Source of the DNA: Acidobacteriota bacterium
Lineage (GTDB): Bacteria > Acidobacteriota > Terriglobia > Terriglobales > Acidobacteriaceae
DNA length: 42,744 nucleotides
Direction of reading: 5' to 3'
Assembly: GCA_021816455.1 (NCBI GenBank)
Contig: JAKAXU010000026.1
Coordinates: 1-42,744, forward strand
Made by a program: the position numbers and the translations under genes. Under the pieces are notes generated by a model. That model made no database searches and was not told the origin of the DNA. It saw only the letters and a program-made list of their open reading frames with translations. The first letter of the stretch is position 1, and each line of letters opens with the position of its first letter. Shown here one piece after another: positions 7,618-16,123 of the stretch.

Positions 7618-9969
7618 ATGCCGAAAGAAACGTGGCGGAACGGGATGTGGGGTGGAAAACCGGAAGGAATGCTGTCGGCAGGGATGAAGCCTGCCACAAC
7701 GCAGCGCCGCCGGATACGGCAGGCTGGCGTCTGTCGCGCTGCGGTGCTCCTTATCGCCTCTGTGCTCACGGTCGCCGGAGCAGTGGCGCAGACTGCCAAT
7801 GGCGGCAAGGCGCTTACCGTCGAGGATATCTTTGCGCATGGGCCGATAATCGGGCAGGAGCCGGAGGGTCTGACATGGTCGCCGGATGGAAAGCACCTCA
7901 CGTACATGGATGCCGAAGGGCTGATGGAGATCGATCTGGTTACCGGCAAGCCGCGCGTGCTCGTCGGCGTCAGGCAGTTACAGGCGCTTTCCGGAGGGAA
8001 AGCGAATGAGCAGGCGGCCGACCATCGCAACCGCTATCATCAGGCGGCGTATCTCTGGACGCCGGACGGAAAGAAACTACTCTTCGATGCAGATGGCGTC
8101 TTCTGGCTCTTTGACCCGGCGACGAAGCAAGCGGTGAAGGTGGCCTCGGCCGGCGAGGCTTCGGAGGATTCCCCTACCTTTGCTCCCAATGGCAGGAGCC
8201 TGGCTTTTGTGAGCCAGCATGGGCTGGCTGTGGTGGCGTTACCGGGGGCCGACGGCGCAGCCGCCAGCCCGCGCATGCTGACGCCGGGCGCGAGCGCGAC
8301 GCTGCTCGAAGGCCAGGTGGATTGGGTCTACGAGGAGGAGCTGGGCGTACGCAGCAATCTCTTCTGGTCGCCGGATTCCAGCCGGATTGCCTACCTGGAG
8401 ATGGACGAGACGAAGGTGCCGGAGTATCCGATCGAGGACTGGCTCCCGGTGCATGCGCGCGTCGCGATGCAGCGCTACCCGCAGCCCGGCGATCCGAACC
8501 CTGCCGTGCGTGTCGGAGTGGTTGCAGCCAACGGCGGCGCGACCGTGTGGGTGAAGCTGCCGGTGAGGCCCAATGAAGACTACATTCCGCGCTTTGGATG
8601 GGTAGACGCGCAGACGCTCTGGGTGGAGACGCTGACCCGCGATCACCGGCAGAAGACGATCTGGTTTGCCAATGCGGCAACGGGAGAGGCCAAGCCGGTT
8701 CTGGCCGAGACGGATGCAAAGTTCTTTAACGACAAAAGCGACATCTGGGTTGGCGCCGGGCATCTTGTGCTCACAAGCTGGAGGGACGGGCACACGCAGA
8801 TCTATCTCTACAGCTATGACCCGGCTCAGCCCATGGCTGGCCAGGCGCGGCTCGAACGTCAGTTGACCCAGGGGAATTTCGAAGTGACAAAGGTGCTCGG
8901 CGTGGACGCGGCGCGCAAGCTCGTCTACTACCAGTCAAACGAGGGCAACTGGACGGAGCGGCAGCTTTGGCAGGTGAGCTGGAGCGGGGAAAAGAAGCCG
9001 TTGACGACGGAACCCGGCGTCCATGACGGCCGCTTTGCTCCAAGCGGAGGTGCCTTCAGCGATGAGCACTCCACGCAAACCCAGACGCCGACAGTGAGCG
9101 TTTGCCGCGCGGCTGGAGATTGCAGCGTAGTGTGGAAGACCGATGCGCTGAAGGGCTATCCCCTCATCGCACCTACCACGTTCACGGCAAAGGCTGCTGA
9201 CGGGACGACGCTCTATGCGACGATCCTGCTGCCAGCGGGGAAAACCGACCCGGCAAGCGTGCCACTGATCATGAATCCCTATGGCGGCCCCGGCGTGATG
9301 ACGGTCACCAATCACTGGGGCGGGGACAAGTATCTCTTCGACGTGGTGCTGGCCGAGCATGGATTCGCCGTGCTGCACGCCGACGGACGCGGGATGGGCG
9401 ATCGCGGACGCGCCTTTCAGCAGGCGGCCTATCACGAGTTCGGTCCCATCCAGTTTCAGGATCAGCTTGCGGTGGCCGACGCGGCGCTGAAGCTCTTTCC
9501 ACAACTGGACGCCAGGCGCCAGGGATGGTGGGGATGGAGCTGGGGCGGAAGCTTCACGCTGTGGGCGATGACGCACTCGGATCGTTTTCGCGTCGGAGTT
9601 TCGGTGGCTCCGGTGACCGACTGGCGCAACTACGATTCCATCTATACGGAGCGGTACCTGGGTGAGCCGCAGCAGTTTCCGGATGTCTACAAGCAGTTTT
9701 CCGTGGTCAATGCGGCTGCCAATCTGAAGGGACGGCTGCTCCTGATCCACGGCACCGGCGATGACAATGTGCACATCGAAAACTCAATCCAGTTTGTGCA
9801 GCAGATGACCGTGCACAACGTGCCGTACTCGCTGAATGTCTATCCGCGGAAGACACATTCGATTGCGGGCACCGAGGTGCGGCCGCATCTCTACAACAGC
9901 ATCCTGGATCACTTCGAGGAGTATCTGATGCCCATTCCTTCGGCCAGCACGGGAGCGGCGGCGCAGTGA
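7618..9969 (+). CDS. secreted dipeptidyl peptidase IV-like S9 peptidase
   Basis: A 783-aa exported serine peptidase that would cleave dipeptides from peptide N-termini. The start at 7618 has GGGGAGGG just upstream; an earlier in-frame ATG at 7573 has none. A long basic N-terminus precedes a hydrophobic signal segment ending near VAGAVAQ. The N-terminal beta-propeller carries DWVYEEELG (Glu239-241), the glutamate pair that binds the substrate amino terminus in DPP4, which argues against a plain prolyl oligopeptidase. The C-terminal alpha/beta-hydrolase domain has Ser641 in GWSWGG, Asp715/716 in GTGDDNVHI and His747 in RKTHSIAG. The stop overlaps the next gene by four bases (GTGA), implying translational coupling. 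Confidence 0.93.
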   Translation: MPKETWRNGMWGGKPEGMLSAGMKPATTQRRRIRQAGVCRAAVLLIASVLTVAGAVAQTANGGKALTVEDIFAHGPIIGQEPEGLTWSPDGKHLTYMDAEGLMEIDLVTGKPRVLVGVRQLQALSGGKANEQAADHRNRYHQAAYLWTPDGKKLLFDADGVFWLFDPATKQAVKVASAGEASEDSPTFAPNGRSLAFVSQHGLAVVALPGADGAAASPRMLTPGASATLLEGQVDWVYEEELGVRSNLFWSPDSSRIAYLEMDETKVPEYPIEDWLPVHARVAMQRYPQPGDPNPAVRVGVVAANGGATVWVKLPVRPNEDYIPRFGWVDAQTLWVETLTRDHRQKTIWFANAATGEAKPVLAETDAKFFNDKSDIWVGAGHLVLTSWRDGHTQIYLYSYDPAQPMAGQARLERQLTQGNFEVTKVLGVDAARKLVYYQSNEGNWTERQLWQVSWSGEKKPLTTEPGVHDGRFAPSGGAFSDEHSTQTQTPTVSVCRAAGDCSVVWKTDALKGYPLIAPTTFTAKAADGTTLYATILLPAGKTDPASVPLIMNPYGGPGVMTVTNHWGGDKYLFDVVLAEHGFAVLHADGRGMGDRGRAFQQAAYHEFGPIQFQDQLAVADAALKLFPQLDARRQGWWGWSWGGSFTLWAMTHSDRFRVGVSVAPVTDWRNYDSIYTERYLGEPQQFPDVYKQFSVVNAAANLKGRLLLIHGTGDDNVHIENSIQFVQQMTVHNVPYSLNVYPRKTHSIAGTEVRPHLYNSILDHFEEYLMPIPSASTGAAAQ

Positions 9970-10886
9970 GCCTCTTTGACCAGAGCGCAGCGCAGCCCGA
10001 AGCCCAGCGTCATCCAGCCGAGCGCCCCGACACGGCCACTCTGATTCGCGGACGCGCGCGCATCGGTGTCTGGGAGGCGACCGTGCTCACCGACGGATTC
10101 TTTTTTCTCGATGGCGGAGCGATGTTCGGCGTCATTCCCAAGCCGCTGTGGGAGAAGCGCGCGGCGGCCGATGCACGGAACCGCATCCTGCTGGGTACGA
10201 ATACGGTGGTGCTGCGCGATGGCCGACAGACGATTGTGATCGAGACCGGAATCGGCGACAAGCTGACGGAAAAACAGCGCGCAATCTATGGCGCAAAGGC
10301 GCTGCTGCCGGCGGCCTTTCAGGCGGCTGGGATTGCGATGGAAAGCGTGGATGTGGTCATCAACTCGCATCTGCACTTCGACCACTCAGGATGGAATACG
10401 CGGCGGGACGAAAGCGGGCGCGTGGTGGCCACCTTTCCGCACGCACGCTATTTTGCGCAGCGCGGCGAGGTGGACGACGGACGAAAGCAGCGCGAGCGCG
10501 ACGGCGTCAGCTACATGGCGGAGAACTACGAGCCACTGGTGGCCAGCGGACAGATGACATTGCTCGAGGGCGCGGCAGAGATCGTGCCCGGCATCCATGT
10601 CGAGCTGTTTCCAGGGCACACGCCGCAGTTGCAGGCCGTACACATCGAAAGCCAGGGCGAGCATGCCTGCTACATCTCGGACCTCATCCCCACCAGCGCG
10701 CATCTCGACCTCACCTGGGGTATGGGCTACGATCTCGATCCGCTGCGCATCATTGAGGAGCGCAAACGCTTCTATGCCCGCGCAATTCCGGAAAACTGGC
10801 TGGTGCTCTTCACGCACGACCACCACACGCCGTTTGGCTATCTCGAATGGAACGAGCGCGGACGGCCCGTCCTGCGGGAGCAGTGA
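9966..10886 (+). CDS. MBL-fold metallo-hydrolase
   Basis: A 306-aa metallo-beta-lactamase-fold hydrolase. The metal site motif HLHFDH lies at residues 135-140 (His135, His137, Asp139, His140); later ligands are likely in ELFPGHTP, in ISDL and in FTHDHHTP. There is no signal peptide, so it is probably cytoplasmic. It starts at a GTG inside the stop region of the S9 peptidase gene (four-base overlap), so the two are probably one operon. The substrate is unknown; lactonase-like and other hydrolase members share these motifs. Confidence 0.85.
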   Translation: MSLFDQSAAQPEAQRHPAERPDTATLIRGRARIGVWEATVLTDGFFFLDGGAMFGVIPKPLWEKRAAADARNRILLGTNTVVLRDGRQTIVIETGIGDKLTEKQRAIYGAKALLPAAFQAAGIAMESVDVVINSHLHFDHSGWNTRRDESGRVVATFPHARYFAQRGEVDDGRKQRERDGVSYMAENYEPLVASGQMTLLEGAAEIVPGIHVELFPGHTPQLQAVHIESQGEHACYISDLIPTSAHLDLTWGMGYDLDPLRIIEERKRFYARAIPENWLVLFTHDHHTPFGYLEWNERGRPVLREQ

Positions 10887-10930
10887 GGAGCGAGGAGGGA
10901 AGTGCAAGCCGGTCTCGGTGAGCGGGCGGC

Positions 10931-12022
10931 TTACTGCGGGCCGGAGCCGCTACCGTTCGGCACGTTTCCGCCAGTCCCGGCTGGCTGCGGATTCCCGCCC
11001 GAGGGGCTTGATCCCTGCTGTGCCTGACCTGGCTGTACCTGACCCTGATAGATGATCTTGAACTGCGAGCCAAACTGCTTGTAGTCCGTGTATTTCACTG
11101 TCTCGCGGATATGCACGTCTTCGCTCAGATATCCGTTCCCGCCGGAGAAGTGCAGAACCCCCTCAGCCTTGGTGTAGGTCGGGAACCAGTATTTGCCGTC
11201 GATCTGCTGTCGATAGGTCGTGAACGGCGGCGAGAGATCCTCGTGTCCCTTGCGCAGGTCGTCCGGAACGTTCTTCCCGTTCGTGATGACGATCTGCAGG
11301 TCTTCGGAGTCCACCCAGATGCGCCCCTCCAGATAGCGCTTGCCTTTGACCATCTCCTTCGGCCCTACGTCGAAGACGTAGCACAGCACATCGTCCACCT
11401 TTTCCTTGCCCACATAGGTCACGTTGTACTGGGTGACATCCTCGGCCGTCAGCACGAAGGGCAGACGCTGCTGAATATCCTGAAAGTCCGCCGGAGACAT
11501 CGTGATCCGCTGCAGCGTATTCTGCGGTGCATAGACCACGCGCTCGGTGCGCTTGCCGCCCGGGTCGAAGATCACGTCGTCCACTTCGTAGTATTGCCCG
11601 TCCACCTTATTGTCGTCGTCGATCGTCTGCACCGTGACGGCTCTGCGATAGGTGTAGTGATCGAGCGCGGCTCGAAACTCCGACTCCTTCGCCGTGAACT
11701 TCTGGATGATCTGCTCGGGCGGCATCGGCGGCGGCGTCAGGTCCATCGGGCCGAAGCCGGAGTCGAGCGGCATCGGCGTGTAGCTTTCGTCGGCGTTCTT
11801 CACCGTCTTGGTTTTATTGCCTGCCAGGGCCTGGGGCATGGCCAGCAGCAGCAGCGCCGCGGCGAGGAGAGGGAACAGCGGCAGAAACCGCAGCCCGACT
11901 GGCTGCGCGGAATCTGGCTGCGCGGAATGGCGACCAGTGTGCGCTCTCCCTGGCGTACTCGGGCTGTATTCGATTCGTCCCAAAGGTTGCTCCGCGCGCT
12001 GGCCTGCTTTCGGGCCAGCCAT
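10931..12022 (-). CDS. secreted LolA/outer-membrane lipoprotein-sorting-like protein
   Basis: A 363-aa exported protein. A basic 45-residue lead precedes a hydrophobic signal segment (PLFPLLAAALLLLAMPQALA), so the true start may lie downstream of the ATG at 12022; no start has a good ribosome site. The mature part has the look of the LolA-like half-barrel used by outer-membrane lipoprotein-sorting proteins (VYAPQNTLQRITMSPADF, VGKEKVDDVLCYVFDVGPK, EGRIWVDSEDLQIV, WFPTYTKAEGVLHF). The last 35 residues are a Gln/Gly/Pro/Ser-rich tail. It converges on the MBL gene (44 bp gap) and is divergent from the kinase-like gene. Family placement is by pattern only. Confidence 0.68.
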   Translation of the reverse strand: MAGPKAGQRAEQPLGRIEYSPSTPGRAHTGRHSAQPDSAQPVGLRFLPLFPLLAAALLLLAMPQALAGNKTKTVKNADESYTPMPLDSGFGPMDLTPPPMPPEQIIQKFTAKESEFRAALDHYTYRRAVTVQTIDDDNKVDGQYYEVDDVIFDPGGKRTERVVYAPQNTLQRITMSPADFQDIQQRLPFVLTAEDVTQYNVTYVGKEKVDDVLCYVFDVGPKEMVKGKRYLEGRIWVDSEDLQIVITNGKNVPDDLRKGHEDLSPPFTTYRQQIDGKYWFPTYTKAEGVLHFSGGNGYLSEDVHIRETVKYTDYKQFGSQFKIIYQGQVQPGQAQQGSSPSGGNPQPAGTGGNVPNGSGSGPQ

Positions 12023-12056
12023 CTACAACTTTAGACGCATAGCGGTCTTGCGCGGT

Positions 12057-12065
12057 TGTTATAGA
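12057..12065 (+). promoter_or_regulatory. candidate extended -10 before the kinase-like gene
   Basis: TGTTATAGA fits an extended -10 (TGn plus TATAGA) about 85 bases before the ATG at 12151, inside the divergent intergenic region. A good -35 is not seen. Confidence 0.35.
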
Positions 12066-12150
12066 AGATAGACGCTGGCGTATTGTGAGCAGACTGCTGC
12101 TCTGATTGCGTCGAAACAGGACATCGCCTGTTGTTGATCGTTTTGCCAAG

Positions 12151-14202
12151 ATGCTGGACGATTATCAAATTCCGGCCGTCGCCATCCTGAGTGTGCTCGC
12201 GCTCGCCTTTGCCTATCTGTACGTCCGGCTGCGCAACGTACGGACTCTTCTGTGGCTGCTTGGCATCGTCTGCACGCTGATCTACTCGGTGACTTTCTGG
12301 CGTGTCACCATGAGCGTCAACTCGTCGATGCCCTGGCCATTCCACGGCTCGCTCGCGCCCTCTTCGCAGTGGATGCGAATCGTCTACCAGATGATGCTGG
12401 TGGTTGCCACGGCTTTTTTCCTCGGCTCGCTTTCTCCGGTCTCCTTCCGGCTGGGAAAATGGCGCATTCTCTACGTTTTTCCTTACATTGTGCCGCTGAT
12501 CGTCAATTCCGTTCTTTGCAATCCTCGGCAGCAGTATGCGCATGGCTTGCAGATTGCAATCTATGTCGTTCTGATTGGGATCTCGGTTATTGTCGCGATC
12601 ATCTGGAGCTACAAGAACCCCGTGGTGCCCGTCTGGATTGCAGAGACGGTCGTTTTCTGCGCGGCTGCTCTCTGTTACCGATCTTTCCTGCTTGGCAATG
12701 TTTATTGGCCGCTGCGGATCGGCATCTCTGGCAATCTGCTGATGACCGCGCTTCTGGTTCTCTTCACCTGGCGTCGCGCCAGTCCGGGTGTTCTCTTTGC
12801 TGTTACCGGATTGGTCATCTGGGCCATTCCTCCGTTCATGGGCTTCGATGGCGTCGTCGCCAACGGTTGGATACTCTCCCTGACGCGCGCCTGGATTCTG
12901 AGCAAGATTTTGGTCGCCATCGGATTGCTGGTGCTGACCATGGAAGACGAGATCGAAGCCAACGCTGCGGCTGGACGGCGCGAGCGGCGCATCCGCACCG
13001 AGCTTCAGTCTTACGCGCAACGGCAGCTTACCGCCCGCAGTCTCGGCAACTTCGACGAGCAGGCCGACTCGATCTGTGCCATGGTCGCCGCGCAGAGCCG
13101 CTTCCGCCGCGTCGCGCTGGTACTGCGCAACCATTCCGGCCACTTTGTCACCGTCGGTAGCGCAGGCCTGGACACCGCTGCAGTCTCCGCGCTCGATGTC
13201 GTTCTGGATCGTCTGACTGCTGAGGCGCTGATGGAAAATCTGCCGCTCTGCATTCCTGGCTCAGAGGTGCGCAGCCTGGATCTGCACCGCTGGCTGCTTC
13301 CGGGTGAGGATCTGGAGCAGATGCATCTGACGCGCTTCACGGCCGTTCTCATCGACTCGACGGATGCCGAGATAGAAGGAGTCTTACTGCTGGCCGACAA
13401 TCGCGATCCGGCGCACCCGCTGGTTCCCGAGGAGTTGCTTCCGGTGCAGATTCTGGCCGCCCGCATCCGCTCCGCGCGTGCCTTGTCGCTGACCATCGGC
13501 AAGCTCATCGACATCGAACGCTCGGCCGGAGCGTGCCAGCTCTCGCTGCGTCTGTCGCATCAGTTGCACAATCCGCTGACCGTAATTCTGGGCTACGGCG
13601 CTCTGCTGGAGGAACGGATGCCGACCGGACTGGAGCATCTCGCCGTCCAGACGATTCTGCTGGAAGCTCGCAACATCCGTTCCACGCTGGACCGGCTTGG
13701 ACATCTCTCGCGTCACGGCTCCGAGCGCTATGTCGAATTCTCCGTCGAAGAGCTGATGGCCGATGCCGAGCAGTTGCATCGGCCGGATTTTCTGCGCGAG
13801 TCCATCGAGTTCACGCTTCGCGCTCCAACCGACCTGCCCAAGCTCTACGGCAATCAGCATCGCATTCGCCAGGCGTTGATGCACGTGCTTCAGTACGCCA
13901 TTGAAGCGGTGGGTCGCGTGCGCGGCGAGGCGCAGAAGTCCATTGAACTGGAAGCCGAGCAGCAGGGAGAATCTCTTCGCCTCGTAGTCCGGCACAGCGG
14001 TGCGCGACTGGCGCACCCGGAGCGCGTCTTCCATGCGCTGGACTCCGGCTTCGAGGCTGACGTAATCATCGGCATCGGCTTGAGCCTGAGCGCTGAGATT
14101 CTGCGCGAGTACGGCGGCAGCATTGCGGCCACCAACCTCACTCCGCGCGGCGTCTGCATCACGCTGGACATCCCCATCCGCGCGGCATCGCCGAGACGCT
14201 GA
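12151..14202 (+). CDS. orphan membrane histidine-kinase-like protein, probably degenerate
   Basis: A 683-aa protein with kinase architecture: seven or more hydrophobic helices over residues 1-250, a GAF-like middle (about 290-450), an H-box region and an HATPase-like C-terminus. The H-box reads LSHQLHNPLTVILGYG with His470, but the usual acidic residue after the histidine is Gln. In the N-box the asparagine that normally binds magnesium-ATP is Tyr582 (HVLQYAIEA), and the G1 box DxGxG reads HSGAR with His615 in place of Asp. A G2-like GIGLSLS remains. ATP binding and autophosphorylation are therefore doubtful. No response regulator is adjacent. The start at ATG 12151 is preferred; a TTG at 12106 would extend it by 15 residues. 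Confidence 0.8.
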   Translation: MLDDYQIPAVAILSVLALAFAYLYVRLRNVRTLLWLLGIVCTLIYSVTFWRVTMSVNSSMPWPFHGSLAPSSQWMRIVYQMMLVVATAFFLGSLSPVSFRLGKWRILYVFPYIVPLIVNSVLCNPRQQYAHGLQIAIYVVLIGISVIVAIIWSYKNPVVPVWIAETVVFCAAALCYRSFLLGNVYWPLRIGISGNLLMTALLVLFTWRRASPGVLFAVTGLVIWAIPPFMGFDGVVANGWILSLTRAWILSKILVAIGLLVLTMEDEIEANAAAGRRERRIRTELQSYAQRQLTARSLGNFDEQADSICAMVAAQSRFRRVALVLRNHSGHFVTVGSAGLDTAAVSALDVVLDRLTAEALMENLPLCIPGSEVRSLDLHRWLLPGEDLEQMHLTRFTAVLIDSTDAEIEGVLLLADNRDPAHPLVPEELLPVQILAARIRSARALSLTIGKLIDIERSAGACQLSLRLSHQLHNPLTVILGYGALLEERMPTGLEHLAVQTILLEARNIRSTLDRLGHLSRHGSERYVEFSVEELMADAEQLHRPDFLRESIEFTLRAPTDLPKLYGNQHRIRQALMHVLQYAIEAVGRVRGEAQKSIELEAEQQGESLRLVVRHSGARLAHPERVFHALDSGFEADVIIGIGLSLSAEILREYGGSIAATNLTPRGVCITLDIPIRAASPRR

Positions 14203-14245
14203 CCGGTCAGCCGGTATCGCCCGCTCCGCGGTACACTTCCCTTGC

Positions 14246-14806
14246 ATGAGTTTTTCCCGCGCGAAAAAATCGCAAGCGCCAATGGATGAGGCCGCGCTCC
14301 ACGAGTATGCGCTGCGTCTGCTGGCGCAGCAGATGCGCTCGGTGGCCGACGTGCGCCGCAAATTGAGGGCGCGCGTGGAAGCGGACGAATCCGGCGCTGC
14401 GAAGGTGGAAGCTGTTCTTGCGCGGCTGCGGGAGTATCGGCTGGTGGACGACTCAGCCTTCGCCGACAACTTCGTGCAGATTCGCCAGCAAGATCAGAAG
14501 CTCGGTTCGCGCCGCGTGCGCAACGACCTCGCCATGAAGGGTGTGCCGCAGCAGCTTGCCGCTGAGATCGTCGAAGCGCGTTATGCCGAAGTGGACGAAG
14601 AGACACTTGCGCGACAACATCTGGAACGTAAGCGGATTCGCAAGCCGGAAAACGAAAAAGAGACAGCCCGCGTGATGCGCCGCCTGGCGAGCGCCGGATT
14701 TTCCATCGGAGTGATCTACAAGATCCTGCGCCAGTGGGATATCTCCACCGAATCGCTGGCTGCGCTGGATGGGGTGGAGGAAGAAGGTTCCGCCGATGCG
14801 GAGTGA
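14246..14806 (+). CDS. recX: RecX family regulatory protein
   Basis: A 186-aa, mainly helical protein of the RecX family, which binds RecA filaments and modulates recombination. The repeated three-helix pattern is visible: ALRLLAQQMRSVADVRRKLR, VLARLREYRLVDDSAFADNF, LGSRRVRNDLAMKGVPQQLA, and the C-terminal VMRRLASAGFSIGVIYKILR. The start is the ATG at 14246; the longer frame reading in from 14123 overlaps the upstream gene and is not needed. RecA is not in the window. It lies 43 bp behind the kinase-like gene and may share its transcript. Confidence 0.85.
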   Translation: MSFSRAKKSQAPMDEAALHEYALRLLAQQMRSVADVRRKLRARVEADESGAAKVEAVLARLREYRLVDDSAFADNFVQIRQQDQKLGSRRVRNDLAMKGVPQQLAAEIVEARYAEVDEETLARQHLERKRIRKPENEKETARVMRRLASAGFSIGVIYKILRQWDISTESLAALDGVEEEGSADAE

Positions 14807-14948
14807 TCGTCGAGGCGCGATCATCGCGGAGACGGATGTGTGCGGAAGAAATGGCGGAAAGGAATAGCAGAGCCGCCGCTGGTTGGCCGCGACCCTGCCG
14901 ATGCGCGCCTCGTCTCGCCGCCCGTAGCCGGGTGGGAGGCAAGCCGGA

Positions 14949-15227
14949 TCAGAACTTGACGCCGAGTGACTCCAGGAAGCTCTTCACGTCCGGCCAGACG
15001 GTCTTCAGGTCGATCGCCGTCTGATAGTCCAGCGCAAAGTTCAGCGGATTGCCCGCCACGCCCGCCATATCGATCAGCGGCTTCTCCACTGCCGACACCA
15101 GCGTGGCCAGCGCAGCCACCACGGCGGGAGCCGCGGTCAACAGCACCTTGGCCTTGCCCAGCCAGCGCAGCGCATCTTCCACGCCAATCGTAATGCCCTT
15201 TTCTACATTCACCAGGATATTTGCCAT
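14949..15227 (-). CDS. 92-aa protein of unknown function
   Basis: A compact 92-aa reading frame not matched to any family I know. GAGGAC lies about ten bases before the ATG. It has an amphipathic N-terminal helix (ILVNVEKGITIGVEDALRWL), a hydrophobic Ala/Val-rich centre (TAAPAVVAALATLVSAVEKP) and a C-terminal WPDVKSFLESLGVKF. The middle could cross or lie on a membrane. It sits downstream of purM-purN in the same direction, 224 bp beyond purN, so it may have its own promoter. Its protein-like composition and lack of an overlapping better frame support a real gene. Confidence 0.6.
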   Translation of the reverse strand: MANILVNVEKGITIGVEDALRWLGKAKVLLTAAPAVVAALATLVSAVEKPLIDMAGVAGNPLNFALDYQTAIDLKTVWPDVKSFLESLGVKF

Positions 15228-15451
15228 CGCCTTTTGTCCTCATTCCGCCCGGGGGTTCGCCTGCTTTGCCGGGTCTGGTTTCCGGGCCGGATGTCGCTGC
15301 GCAGCCGTATGCCAACAGAGTCGCCCCGGCTCGTCGCGACCGGATCGCGGCCACATTCCGAGAGTACGAAAAACGCGCCTAATTCCCTGCCATTTTCAGG
15401 CGGGAAAATTATGAATCGAATCAGAGGTTTACAAAGAAAGCGAGGGGGCGC

Positions 15452-16123
15452 TCACTTGACAGCATTCTGGCTGGCAGCACGATCGGGAGCATTTTCGAGC
15501 GCCGGGTCGATCTTCGCGTAGCGCCGCCCATCGATGCGATAGGTTCCGGAGAGCACGCGTGCGATGGCTTCGGGATAGGCCAGATGCTCCTGCTCCAGGA
15601 TGCGCGCGGCCAGGGAGTGCGCATCGTCGGTGTCGAGCACCGGCAGCGCGCGCTGCAGCACGATCACGCCGTGATCCAGATGCTCGTCGACAAAATGCAC
15701 GGTGCAGCCCGCTATCCGGCAGCCGTACTCGAAGGCCTGGGTCTGCGCATCGAGACCGGGAAAGGCGGGCAGCAGCGAGGGATGAATATTCAGGATGCGA
15801 TTGGGAAACTCCGCGATGAAGGCGGGCGAAAGCAGTCGCATGTAACCGGCCAGGCAGACGAGATCGACCTGATGCTCGCGCAGGCAGGCGATCACGTCGG
15901 CGTCGTGCTCGGCGCGGGGACGTCCGCGGGAGAGAAACGTAGCTGTCGGCAGCCCCAGCTCGCGCGCTGCCGTCAGGCCCGGCGCTTCCGCGACGTTCGA
16001 GAGGACGACGGCAATCTCTGCGCCCGCAAGCCTGCCGTCTGCGATGGCGCTGGCGATGGCCAGGAAATTCGATCCGCGTCCGGAGAGCAGGATGCCGAGC
16101 CGGGTCTTCGCAGGCAGGCTCAT
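15452..16123 (-). CDS. purN: phosphoribosylglycinamide formyltransferase PurN
   Basis: A 223-aa enzyme that transfers formyl from 10-formyltetrahydrofolate to GAR, the third step of purine synthesis. LLSGRGSNF near residue 13-20 binds the phosphate; the catalytic set is Asn112 and His114 in LNIHPSLLPAFPG and Asp150 in DEHLDHG. Its ATG overlaps the purM stop by four bases (ATGA), so the two are co-translated. The C-terminus is about 20 residues longer than many PurN proteins. Confidence 0.95.
   Translation of the reverse strand: MSLPAKTRLGILLSGRGSNFLAIASAIADGRLAGAEIAVVLSNVAEAPGLTAARELGLPTATFLSRGRPRAEHDADVIACLREHQVDLVCLAGYMRLLSPAFIAEFPNRILNIHPSLLPAFPGLDAQTQAFEYGCRIAGCTVHFVDEHLDHGVIVLQRALPVLDTDDAHSLAARILEQEHLAYPEAIARVLSGTYRIDGRRYAKIDPALENAPDRAASQNAVK

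Noticed and set aside
12031..13143. 370-codon minus-strand frame across the kinase-like gene
   Set aside because: Antisense shadow; Asp/Arg/Gln/Asn-rich without hydrophobic core.
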